DNA from: Chanos chanos
Lineage: Eukaryota > Chordata > Actinopteri > Gonorynchiformes > Chanidae
Reading direction: 5' to 3'
DNA: 64,000 bases
Assembly (NCBI RefSeq): GCF_902362185.1
Contig: NC_044507.1
Span: 14,428,544 to 14,492,543 of the forward strand
Part shown: positions 51,647 to 63,278 of the stretch, piece after piece
How the letters are laid out: the number at the start of each line of letters is the position of its first letter
How positions within the stretch are numbered: position 1 is the stretch's first letter
Made by a program: the position numbers and the translations under genes
The notes under the pieces: generated by a model
What the model was told of the DNA's origin: nothing
Databases searched by the model: none
What the model saw: only the letters and a program-made list of their open reading frames with translations

Positions 51647-52662
51647 ATGGAACCTAAGAAAAGGGTTTATATCTCCACACCAAAGATACATATGGAATCC
51701 CTGGAAAAATTAAATGAATGGGTACTTCAAAAATCTTTACATTTACCAACATTTGTTGTTCAAATCATTTACAGTAAAATTCAGTGGTAGAGGGATTATA
51801 GTGCCTTGATATTAGTCAGTACACCACAATTACACAATGTTTAAAATTTGCCCCCTGAAAAGATTCTTACATCTATTTGCTTTTTTTTTCTACCCAACAG
51901 CATCATGGACTTGTTATTACAGGTCTGCACCCCAATTTGAGTGAGAATGACGTGCAGTCCTACTTTCAGGAGTGGGGGACAGTTACAGAATGTGAGGTGA
52001 GACACTGTGACAACACAGCCAACCTCTGGGATGTTCCAACGCCCTCATTACATGCTCACATTTGAATCCGATTTCTTACAAAAGAACATTCTGTGTCAAT
52101 AACAGTAGCGCTGAGATAAAGGTTTTTACTGTGCCAGTATGAGTGTTTTGAATTGCTTGTCATGGCGGTCCAGGTAAAGAAAATCTCGCCGTCTGAATTC
52201 CCAATTGGTCTGGGATATGTAAGATATTCCTCTCAGGAAGAGGCAGAAGAAGCCCAAGAAGCTGGCCCTCATTTTCTGGCACACCTTCAGATTCAGGTCC
52301 GGAAAGTCATTAGCCCAAAGGTGAGTTGTCCCATAGTGTCCACACTTGGTATAATTTTGGCTTTGAGTTTAGAGAGCATATGGACTAGACTTGATATTGA
52401 ACTATTGGGGGTAGTCTATGAGTTGTCATAGCAATGTGGTGTGAGAGCCGTGTGTATGCTTTGACTTTTGTACAGAGCAAAACCTGCTAGTTAAGTTTTA
52501 TTTTTCTATTCAGTGTACTCTCTCCCCTCACTTTGTTTTTGCTTTCTATTTTCTGGAAAGGAAGAAGAACCTGAAAACATTCCAATGCTCTTAGGTAAAC
52601 ATGGAATGAACCCAATCATGGATCAGGAGCTGACTTACAATCCTTGGCAAAATGAAGCATAA
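51647..52662 (+). CDS. small single-RRM protein, copy 2 (139 aa)
   Basis: Tandem paralogue of the gene at 43521-45707. Coding exons: 51647-51721, 51901-51996, 52174-52320, 52561-52662. The lengths are identical to copy 1 (75, 96, 147, 102 bp), with all introns in phase 0. The RRM again has HGLVITGLHP, VQSYFQEWGTVTECE, GLGYVRYSSQEEAEEAQEAG and QVRKVISPK. By eye, about 64 of the first 106 residues are identical to copy 1. The last 33 residues match at only about 7, but the final pattern Y-x-x-W-x-x-E-A is kept (TYNPWQNEA). A poly(A) signal lies at 53008-53013. Open frames, splice sites and a TATA promoter are all intact, so it is probably expressed. Role unknown. Confidence 0.82.
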
Positions 52663-53189
52663 GCATAGACCTGTACTTTTGCAGAGTGTGTACTTTTGGC
52701 AAAGCAAAAACAGAGAATAGAAATCATGAAGTAAAACAGAAGGAAACACAAGTCATGCTACACAATTTATGTGTTTGTACCTGTTTAACCGCATCAACCA
52801 ATACTGTATATCGGTATATTTATACATATACTGTTACCTCTCATTTGTAAAGAAATGTTTACTTGTGGGTAACTGAATGAACCATAAAATCTAATGTGCA
52901 ATGATATAATTAATACAGAATGTAAATGTTTGTACCATCTCTTTGATCACTAACATGAAAAATGCTGATGTATGTGTAAATAGAAGTGTATATATGAGTG
53001 TTGATAAAATAAATTAAAAACGCAGCAGGACTTTTGTCCCATTTATATCCTCCCTCCCTTCACTAGTAAAAGGAAATCGGGAATCGACTGTTTTTAAGTG
53101 GGCACTGTTACATATTTCTGGAAAAGTTATTAGTTTGTCTTAGCTGTGGGAAAGCTGTATTTTAGAGCTGAAAATGAGTTTTAATGAGT

Positions 53190-53190
53190 T

Positions 53191-53231
<41 letters not shown>
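53190..53231. repeat. (CTAT)n microsatellite
   Basis: About ten tetranucleotide units. Confidence 0.9.
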
Positions 53232-53560
53232 AAGACTGTTTTAGAGAATTTAGATAGAGTTACATGGCTTTTTAATCTGCCCTGATATCATTCAAAGATT
53301 GCTTGATGTATCTCGCTGTATCTCTTTTTTTCTCTTTCTGTCCTCTGCATTCGTTACAGTTCATGTGAGGTCATGGAAAACATTGAAAAAAAGATTTTAG
53401 CAGAAGTGTTGTTTATGGCTTATGTTGCCTTTCACCAGCCTGTGCAGTATGCAACTGAGGTTCAGTTTGAAAGTAAATCTTACTTTATCTTTAATCTTGC
53501 TTTGTCTTATCTATCAGACTCACTCCAGTGACCCTGCTGATGTAGTTGATTGTTCTGTCT

Positions 53561-53604
<44 letters not shown>

Positions 53605-53605
53605 A
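53561..53605. repeat. (AAC)n microsatellite
   Basis: About fourteen AAC units. Confidence 0.9.
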
Positions 53606-54636
53606 ACCCTGAAATGCTGAATCTACTCTCTGTTAATACTGTGTCAGACAGGGTCTGTTGATACGGGCTGAGAATTCTGTGGATTCAAATAATTTTCTAA
53701 TGAAATTGTGAGAATTGGGGGTCAGTTAAAAACACAGAACAGTCAATGTGTACCTGCTGTCAGTTGACACGTATGTGCTTAAACAGGTAAAGATACCATT
53801 ATTGTAGGTGGAGGATGAGATAAGTAAACTCAACTCACATTTTTTCCGTCTGGGATTTCAGAACCATGTCTTTCCACGTGAAAGGTGGGCGAACTGACCA
53901 CTACAGTAGTGTGGAATTATTTTACAATTTGTCAGTTTTCTGACTGCCTTTCCGAAGGCGAAAACAAACTGCACCGGCTCTCCCAAGACAATGCCTGACA
54001 AACCATTTCTCTCTATCATTTTGTAAACAGCTCAGGTGGCTTTGGGTAATGGAGGTTAATCTGTAGCTTCTACTCACAGAAATGAGAGTCATTTATTGAC
54101 TATAACTCCAAAAAGGAGGGATCAGCAGTTTATCTCAATAACAATGTGACATGTACATTTTGTCAGCTGGAGAAGTCTGAATTCAAGGTCATAGTCACCA
54201 TAATTAGCCGTACAACACAAAGTTGATAACCCTCTATAATAGTAAAATGTTGCTGTTCAGCTAGTTAGTTACTGTCAGCAACAGACTTGGATCGCTATGC
54301 TTTATTGTGGACCAGGTTTGCAAAATGATGAACTGCCACTAGCTCAATGTGCAGAGACATCATTACCAATGACAACACTCTTTTGATTAAGTCTCCTCCT
54401 TCAATTTTAGAGTTTACACCCAGCCTCTATATTGCTTGTGTTTTAAATGGTGTCATTACTTGTTTGTTTATGGATACAGGTAATCCAAAACGAATACTTG
54501 CACTGGATTAAACAAAATCTGATTCGTTGCACTCCACCACATTAGATGGCAGTATAATACAATTTAGTTTACCGGGTGCGAAAGAAGAAGACCATTTTAG
54601 CCAACGGTATCATAGGCGCGTATATATGGACAGACA

Positions 54637-55608
54637 ATGGCGGATTCAGCAACTGAAATAGTCTTCAAAAAGGTAAATTCTCTTCTGTCATTGAAGGTAA
54701 AGCGAATCGCGGAAAAGTGAAGTGAAGTTTCCTGATATATTTTTTAATCCAAGCAGAGGAAATTTTGGAGGAATTCCAGTGTAGTTATTTGCACCTATTT
54801 ATCTGTTTATATGAATCTTATATTTCAGGAGACAGTAAGCAAACTCTTGATTCAGTTCTTCAAGGAGGACAAAACGAAACGTGAGAAAATAATTTATTTG
54901 CTGTGTTCACCATTAAAGGCTCTGTTAGTAATCGCTGTCGAAGTGAAATACGTAATTTTCAATATCGTTAATGCCAAGGAGTGAATAGTTAAAATCACTT
55001 TACTGTTCTCATAAAAAGGAACAGGTAACAAAGCAAAGATTCAAGCACCAAATCTCACAGTAATGGTTGTTTATCATGTCGCTTCTAATCTAGGACTTTG
55101 AATCGGTTTCTTTTCCAGTCAGTAGCGATGCTGTCAGTCTTATGGCCGAGATGCTGAAAGTGTTTGTGGAAGGTAAACGTCACAGGTTTTCCAACAGAAA
55201 TTCAAAGCACACTAGCAGCCAACACAGCATTGTTCTCAAACTATTATTCTGTCAATATTTCAGAAGCTGCACGCAGAGCAGTTAAACAGGCTGATAGTGA
55301 AGACTGTGACCGGGTTGATATAGAGCACTTTGAAAAAATCCTTCCACAACTGGTATGTTTTATGTTTGTAAACCAGCAATTAGTAATGTAGACTATAATT
55401 TTATAAACTGTGTTTAAATATTTTGTTGTTGTTAAGGGTGTTATCTCCAATTAAAGCAAGATCCACAATATGCTTACCACCAAACTATTTACCGTTAACT
55501 GCCCTAGCATGGGATGGTGATCAGCAACTGTTGAATGTGTATTATTCAGTTGATGAGTTATGTACTTATTTTCAATTTCACCTTCCTTTACAGCTTCTGG
55601 ACTTTTAA
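54637..55608 (+). CDS. cenpx: centromere protein X (MHF2/STRA13)
   Basis: Histone-fold protein that pairs with CENP-S, acting in the CENP-T-W-S-X kinetochore complex and with FANCM at stalled forks (family knowledge). Exons: 54637-54672, 54829-54880, 55119-55172, 55264-55352, 55594-55608. They total 246 bp and 81 aa, the same length as human. The sequence contains FKKETVSKLLIQFFKEDKTK, SSDAVSLMAEMLKVFVEEAA and the conserved C-terminus IEHFEKILPQLLLDF, of which LLDF is encoded by a 15-base last exon. A poly(A) signal is at 55684-55689. The start matches the human N-terminus in position, and the Met lies in a favourable ACAATGG context. Confidence 0.95.
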
Positions 55609-57458
55609 TACCTGTCCTGGTGCCACTAGATGGAGCCATAGCGTAGCTGAACATGCGTACCTCATGTCATATTTCTCTTCTTTAATAAAGCTTCTTCATA
55701 AACTACTGACTGCCAGCAAGTTGACACTCAAGCTGTCATTTGTATGAACTCTCCTGTTATTGTGCTAGAGCATAGCAACTATACAGTGTCGCCTTGGTAA
55801 CCCCTCCTCCTCTCTCTCGATCTCGGGGCTCTGCAGCCCACCTGTGCTCCTTTCAGCAGCAGGTGCTTCCAGCATGCGCCCTTGCTCCCCCCATCAAAGC
55901 CTGCTGAAGCAGTTGGAAGTCATTAGAGTAATAAGGGAAGCAGCAAGCCCTTCGGATGATAAGTGCCAGGAAAAAGGAGCACCCCCTCCGGCCACTTTGA
56001 AGTTTTCTCTTCCCCCCCGACCGTCCAGCAATGTGGTTTAGTTAGAGGTGTCACGGAGGTTAGGGGGCACTGAATGGTGGTGATGGGGGAAGTTGGGGGT
56101 GGGGCGGTCCTCTCAGTAGTGAGTTGAAAGAATGCGTGCGTGTGTGTGTGTGTTTAGCAAAGAGAAATTGTGTGTCAGTCTGCCGTCATTTCGGGCGACC
56201 ACACGCATAGATGTTCTCTTTTAGGAGGAAGCATAACAAAACAAATTGGAACAGAGGAACATGACACAGGAAGAGAGGGGTGTAATTTTGAAGGTAAATA
56301 AACAAGGAGCCAAGGAGTGCAAGGGGGCTCCCGCTCTTTCATCACGGCAAAGGGAAAGCATTTAGTGCTTGGATAATTGTGCCCTTCACATTACTTTAAC
56401 CTGCCACGTGTGTTTTCGCCAGACCGGGGAAGCCTGCGTGGTTTCTCAGTGAGTCAGCAGAGACTTTTCTCAAACTGATAAAAAAAAAAATTCAACCCAC
56501 AAAGCTATACATTTGTACATGTGTAACCGTGAAATTACCAGATATTACCTTGGCTGTTGAGATGTCTTAGGGCTCTGCGTAACGGCACAGATCCAAGCCA
56601 GTAAGCAGATATCACTAAACAGTAAAATGTAGTTTTCTGAGGGTATGTGTTTGGGAAGGGAGAGCAGTTACATACAAGTGTCTTGTCACTTAAGCTCATC
56701 TGTAACCTCTTCTATACAGGATTTTTTCTATTTTGCATTGATACCTTAAGACCCTTTGTCATTTTATATAATTTTTAAGCCAAATGAATACTCCTTAACA
56801 ACTAAATTGATTCTTGTCGTGGCTCTGTTTAAGAACTGGGTGGTGTACAAACTGTCTGGCTGACTGACCTGTTACTGTCACATGATCAGTGCCTATACCA
56901 CTATAACAATCAAGTCTTCCATGCAAAAAAAGGCCTCTGCTTTGTCTAATCTTTGGCTCCGATTGATGGACTCTGGTCCCTCGTGCCCCAGTCACTTGCT
57001 TTAACTTGTTCTAACCTCCATTTGACACACAGCTTAGCCACAGAATGATCACTGTTTGAAGAGCACTGCCGTCTATAAAGAATGACAGTCTGTGCTTTGA
57101 TCTCAGGTGGAGTAATTATGTTTTGAGTAACATGTAGGCAATATATTGGGTTAGATGGAAAGCCCAGTTAAAGTCACCTTATTATGTCAAACTTTAAACA
57201 CATGGAAAATCTGAAAATCTGTCTGAAATACACAACGTACGAAAGCAAGAGTGTTCAAGAAGACAAATAAAACGCATCAAGCTCAATAGCTCAGTATCAA
57301 AGTCAGCTGTAACACTTTATGGGAGACACAAAACAGAACACTCCTGTATTGCTTACATCATCATGATGTTACACTACACATTTAATCAATATTATTAATT
57401 ACTTAGTACTTTTATGTTAGCTTGTGTATTTCTAAGCAGCCTAGCTCCCATTGCTCAG

Positions 57459-57809
57459 CTCTGTGGAACAAATGACATCTGAAAGCAGCAATATTAAACA
57501 TATGAAAGCACTTAGGAGAAGAATTGAGGGGTGGGTTGAAGAGACTAATGACTTAAAGCCTTTCTTGATCCTACATAAAAGGCAGGCAGTGTCGAAAGCC
57601 ATTCCAGACGCTTTAGAGGAGCTGTGGAGAACTGTTTCCCACCAGAGACAGACTGATCAGTCTCCAATCTGCTGCCTGAGCTTGGACGACATTGCACTCC
57701 GGAGCCTGATCACTGCTGTGGCTGCTAGTGATACAGTGGGCACACAAATCAGAGCTGATGTTACAGAGGCACTTACTACTGTTGAATGGCCTTTGTGGAA
57801 ATTGGCCTG
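57459..57809 (+). other. orphan open reading frame or exon candidate
   Basis: An open frame of about 110 codons lies between a TTGCTCAG acceptor-like site and a CCTG|GTATAT donor-like site, with an ATG at 57472. The translation has coding-like, charged and helical composition, for example MKALRRRIEGWVEETNDLKP, DALEELWRTVSHQRQ, LDDIALRSLITAVAA and IRADVTEALTTVEW. I recognise no family. It may be an exon of an unknown gene, a decayed element, or chance. Confidence 0.3.
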
Positions 57810-60324
57810 GTATATATATATTTTTTATGTGCATAAGACTTTGCTCTGTGATGTGTTCAATGCAAACAGGCCTTGAGGGTTGATCTTGTGGTCTTGGTCT
57901 TTAAACCACATAAATCAGACTGGGTCTAGACCCCAGTGTCATGGTCTGGATCTGGGGTCTTGAAGTCTGTATCTGACCATGGGTCTTAGCATATGGTTTT
58001 GAACAGGATCACAGTTTTTTTTTTTTCTTTTTTTTTTTTTTTAATATTCAGATTTACAGTGGATCTAGTCAAAATGTCTAGGGACTACTGAGAGAGAGAT
58101 GGAAACCCCAGTTAAAACCCCCTTTATTGCATCACTCTCAACCAAGGGTAATTTCTCCAAATTCCATAACTTACGAGCAGTAAAAAGTACTGGAGATAAA
58201 ATATTGTGCATGGAGATTTGCAGATGAATATTCAGTTTGCTACAATTTTGAAAATACATAAATGGTCCTGAATATCTGATTTTTCACTAACGTTCAAAAA
58301 GCCATCAAAAGCATCAGAATTTCTAACTTTGTTGATTGTAAATTGACTGATTCTGATTGATTGTTTAATGTCACTGAACCTCAACAACTTAGCTATTTTT
58401 CTCACCTTTGAAGTCTTTCTCAGACTTGCTTCTAAGCAAGTTCTAGGCGTATGTATCCGAATTTATCAGGCAGATGTAACACTGAACACGTTGATAATTC
58501 CTTGTTCCCTCTGTTTGTGTGTTTCATCACATTGAGATAATTTTGTTGTCAGAATAGAACAGAGGGAGAGGATGAGAGACAAAATTATACTTGATTATAT
58601 ACCACTGCTCTTCACAGTGGTAAATTCCTTTTGGCATGTTGGCCTTTTATAAAACTCAGCATTTGTACCTCAAGAGGGCTGTCATCTAAAATGCAAATTT
58701 AATTAAAAATTCTAAATAAAAACACATACATGTAGTGAGAATCAGGCTACATAAATTATGCACAAACACTCCATAGCCCTGTTTCTCATAGGGTAATATT
58801 TTCCATATTGTGCGTGATGTGGTACAAGCAGGACTGATTTGTGCAGATATTGTATGAACATTCATATTGGAGGCGTCTCTCACAGTGCATTTGTTTCCAG
58901 GAAAGTTATGCTCTCAAACCATGTAACTTCATATATCCTGCAGACCTCTCTGTTCATCTTTATTCTTGGCATCAACGGCTGTCTTTTTGTCATCCACTGT
59001 CAAATACCTGACCAAAAGCATGTAGGAGAGTTGGAATAAGTCATATGTTTCAGTTAGTGGGGCACTGGTGTCTAATATTTTATTATGAGGAGGAAACTGA
59101 TAAAGTAAGCCCATATGTCAGCAAGGGTGAAAATTGCCTCAGCATTCTAGTCTGGATCTAAGTTTGGATCTTCTGGGTCTTAGTAGCTTGGGTTTTTTGG
59201 AAGTAAAAGGCTGGACTGGGCCTGGATTTCGGGCGGTAAAGATGTAAATCTTGGTGTTGAGTTTGTTCTTGGCTCCAACTGTAGTAACAGGTAGTGCTAA
59301 CGAAAAATAATAGAGTTATTATAGTGACGCCGATGTGCGTAACTGCATCTTTCATCACAGCAGCTGTCGGTGGTTGATGTACAGGCTCCGGTATACTTGT
59401 GTGTAGACTCCCGAGCAGTGTTTTCATTTTTTGCCTGAAACGAAAGTAGAAAAAAGCCACAGGATTATTATGATGGTCCAGAACTGTCATGCTTAAATAA
59501 CTTAGGGGAAAAAATGACACGATTACACAACTCGAGACTTTTTGGAGTACAGAGTATAGAACACGTGTTATAACTGAAACCAGATTCAAATGTGTCATCT
59601 ATATGTAATTTGACTCAATGTTTTCATCTGGGCTGATGTCTATCCCTGGTGCCTTTCTGGAATCAAGTGTGAGTCAACATTAACTGTTCTTATGAGTCAA
59701 GCATTATTACTATCAGCCTTAATTCTTTCTCTCTCTCTCTCCCTCCCTCTCTGTGTCTCTCTGTCTTTCTCTCTCTCCCTCTGTAAAATCATATATATAT
59801 GACAGACACTACAACTACACATTTATCTGTCTCTCTATATCAATGTCTGTGTGCAGAGCCGTATTGAATAGAAAAATTAGACTGATTAGTATTTTATAGC
59901 CCAAACACTGCACCATCTCTGACTTCTCAGAAGGCAAGCGTAACAGTGGTAATATAACATTAGGTTTGTTGTTTCCAGTAAACATACAATACACTCAATG
60001 CTTTATAAAATCAGATTCAACAATCTTCGTCAGCTGTTATTTTCCATCATTGGGTTCTGGAAATGCCACCTTGAGAGAAAAACCCTGATTCAACAGTGGC
60101 AGAACACAAGGTATAAACCTGTTTATGTCTTCCTGAATTGCTTTTGGACTAACACAATTTTTTTTGTGTCAGAGTATTTGGGGAATGTTAGAAAGAAAAG
60201 GGCATAGAGAGGTGAAGACAGACAGAGTGCTTTTGGCCTGGTCTGGACACTGAGAAGCCTTCCTTCAGAGACTGTACCTCAGTAGGGAGCAACAGGCTCC
60301 ATTCTTGTGTTGATAAGAACATAC

Positions 60325-60521
60325 CTGGCAGTTTCAACCACTTGGGCACTCTGCTGGGATCACCCCTAACTGCTTTTGGCGCTTGGCTTTTAGTTTGTGG
60401 TTGAGGCTGACCATCTGCTGTGCTCTGCTGATTGGCTGGTACTCTGGAAGCCGCAGGGAGCGGAAAAGACTCTTCCGGAACAAGTGAGGTGGATGATGGG
60501 GTTGGTGACCTTGGCATGCAG
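60325..60521 (-). other. orphan coding exon candidate, Pro/Ser-rich
   Basis: On the minus strand a strong polypyrimidine tract and CAG end at 60522, and a CAG|GTATGT donor begins just below 60325. The 197 bases between stay open and end SRVPKWLKLPG, with a Pro/Ser-rich stretch before it (PRSPTPSSTS, PQPQTKSQAPK). A second acceptor below it at about 59437 would, in this phase, add only two lysines and a stop, making a basic C-terminus WLKLPGKK. Upstream exons would lie beyond the window. The gene is not identified. Confidence 0.35.
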
Positions 60522-60732
60522 CTGAGGAGGGAAAGAGTGCAGGAGGGGTGAACAATTAGGATGAGGGTCTGGTTATTTCTGGAGCCATTCATTTCTCGTT
60601 CCTTGTAACCCCTGTGCTACCCCCTAGACATTGAGGCCTAGATGTCTTAAGGCGCATGCAATAACAAAAGGGTAATCCCCTTACATAACACAGGCCCGAA
60701 ATAGCAGCCAATCAATTAATTTTGGGAAGCCT

Positions 60733-60858
60733 CTAAAAATAAAGTGTGGCATTTTCCAAGGTGACGTCAAAAAGTTGGGGGAATGACTGGGGCGACCCAA
60801 ATGGGGGACGATTGGGCTTAGCCAGACACAGAGGTTAGCTGAGCAGCTCTATTTTTAG
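60733..60858. promoter_or_regulatory. candidate enhancer with CRE and two MEF2 sites
   Basis: Within 126 bases lie CTAAAAATAA (60733-60742) and CTATTTTTAG (60849-60858), both fitting the MEF2 consensus, and the full palindromic CRE TGACGTCA (60762-60769). The surrounding 500 bases have a balanced, repeat-free composition. No coding frame explains it. Confidence 0.4.
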
Positions 60859-63231
60859 GCTCATCAAAGGCACCGATTTGAAAACCCTTTTGTGCGGGCT
60901 CTCTGTTAGCTTGTCCGTTAAGCTTAGGGAGGCTGTGCATCGCAACGTCATGTGCTCCAGATCATGAGAGGGGTAATACCTTGATGATATTTAAAAAGGA
61001 GCAACTAATGAATGAAATCCCTTTAGAGGCCAGTGGGGGGCTTGCGGCAAGCACAGTGTGGCGTTGCACTTCTGTTAAACCGCGGTTATTAGGAAGAGAC
61101 CCTGGCACAAGGCAGCATTAGCAGGGGTTGTGAGAGTCTGTCTCAATCTTGAGCTTTTCTGGCATGTTCGGCATGTCTCCAGTACATAGTACTATGAGGG
61201 AATATCCATTTGCCTAAGTAAAATAAAACTCTTCTTTGAAAGGTCACAGGGAAGTTTTAGGGCCAATACCCAATTAATCATGGTTTCTCTGTGCTACAGT
61301 TCACATATTTCGTCTCACATCTCTGACTTCTTGGCCTGGATGCCTTGTTTAAATTTTTATGATTCCTGGAGAACAGGGTGGCACCTGGAACCACACATTG
61401 ACCCCACTGAATGCACCCTCACGGGAGACGGGATTCCAAAGCAAACCCTGGCAGTCTTACAGCCCAGGGTCGCCTGGGTGTTAAAGTAGGATTCCTGTGT
61501 GGGGAACTCCACAAACATATGCCATAATCCTTTGTAGTTGAGAAAGATCTCAGCTGGCATCTCCTGGATTCATAGTCTTGGCAAAAGAGAGACCTGTATC
61601 AGTGTTCAACAAAATCTTATTTATCATTACTGTAGCACCATGATTATGTTCCTCTAGTATACCTAAATGTGTGCAATGACAATGAGCCAAAGACCACATG
61701 TGTCACAGAGGCCTTAAGACTGCCCAGTACGGATCATAAGTCAGGCAGAGTGATTTAGGACAAGACTTGAAGATGAGACTCACCTTGCAACTGCTTGGTT
61801 GGCCTCCAACACTGAAACTGCAGAATTCACCCACTGGCTTTTTAAGTAACAGTCTGAAGCGGTAAAAAGAGCAAGATGTGTGTTTTTTTTCCACTACAAA
61901 AATAAAACTAAGAAATACAAAGAGAGACCTAACGTCAAGTATGTCCTTGTATTATTTTTTTTTAATATCAAGAATATTTCAAAATATTCAGGTAAATGAG
62001 GATATTATTCATCTAGCACCACATATTCCTTTTTCTACAACGTTATCACACAACATGACATTGATAAAGCAAGTGAAGGACATATTCTAGATAAATAACG
62101 GTGGTGTTTGATTTAGCTGAGCGAACACATTCAGATCAAGAGGCGAGGAGAAGCCCCTCTGCTCACAGGACGGTACACCTGTTGCCCACAGCACTGAAGA
62201 CGTCATGCAGCTGAAGAGGTAGAACAAGTGCCAAAGAAAACTAGGAAAGCCTCTGGTTAATGAGGAGAAACTGCAGAGCTCAAAGGCAAGGCTGCTCTTT
62301 TTGTTTATGGCAAAGGAAAAAGGAGTGGGCAATACAATGCTTATTCAGTCTGTAAGGCAGTAAATCTCACACACCAAAGACCAAAGGAAGAAGGCTGATT
62401 TACCAACCTGTCTTTTCGTCAGATGTAAAATAAAGCAGAGCTGTTGGAAACAGGTTGGCCTGCAGGAGAAAAAGACATTTTTACTGACATGGCATTTTGC
62501 AGCGCTCCCATAGAAACCCTGAGGTTTGGATTCCACCATTTAGGAGATTCGCTGGTGTGCCAACTTTGAGATCTGAACAGCACGAAATGCTTAAGACACA
62601 ACAAAGGATATTCAGGGCCTGGCTTGACAGTGATAAATGTATCTCTAATGGTGTACATATAATGGCAAACATTTCAACTGAGAGTGTTGGGAAATAAGCA
62701 CAATGGTGTGACAAAGTTGGTTCTGTGAGAACAGACAGATGAAGAATTCAAAGCCAGACAAGGTAACCCTGAGGAGGGTGGGAGAGTTAGAAAAGTCCAT
62801 AACCTTCATATACAGGCACCATACTCCCTAACGTTCTGCCCCCTCCTTGATCCAAGTACTCTCCTCCCTCCCAGACATGAAAAGTAAACCCACTCCAAAA
62901 ACAGCACCAGAGCAGATCAAATCTCAACGAGCCGTAATTTAAAAAACGGCTCCTTTTGGAAAAACAGCGATAAATTTGCGTTTGCCTTCAAAGGAGCCGC
63001 ACGAGCATTTACCTTATTGTGCATAAAACAAAGGGACCGCAGCCTAGTCTAGCACCACTTCAATCACTGACTGGTCCTCCATGGAAAACTTCTCCCAGAA
63101 CACTGAGACAAAGAGCAGGAGAGAAGAGGAGCGAGGGGCCTCTTTCATTGTGCGTGATGGGGTGGGTTTGGGTGGGGTGGGGTGGGGGGGACTGTCATTT
63201 GCTGTCTGTCTGCAGAACTGTCCAGGGCACA

Positions 63232-63235
<4 letters not shown>

Positions 63236-63272
<37 letters not shown>
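63236..63272. repeat. (TC)n microsatellite
   Basis: About 18 TC units. Confidence 0.9.

Positions 63273-63278
<6 letters not shown>

Larger units (their letters stand above)
52663..54636. other. spacer between RRM copy 2 and cenpx
   Basis: It starts with the 3' UTR of RRM copy 2 (AATAAA at 53008-53013). It holds (CTAT)n at 53190-53231 and (AAC)n at 53561-53605. The block at about 53290-53700 is related to 47560-47960. The cenpx promoter should lie near 54.5-54.6 kb. Confidence 0.6.

Noticed and set aside
59158-59436. possible small membrane protein starting MKTLLGSLHTS
   Set aside because: It has one hydrophobic segment and an upstream acceptor, but no recognised family. The same acceptor is better explained as a terminal exon of the orphan gene.
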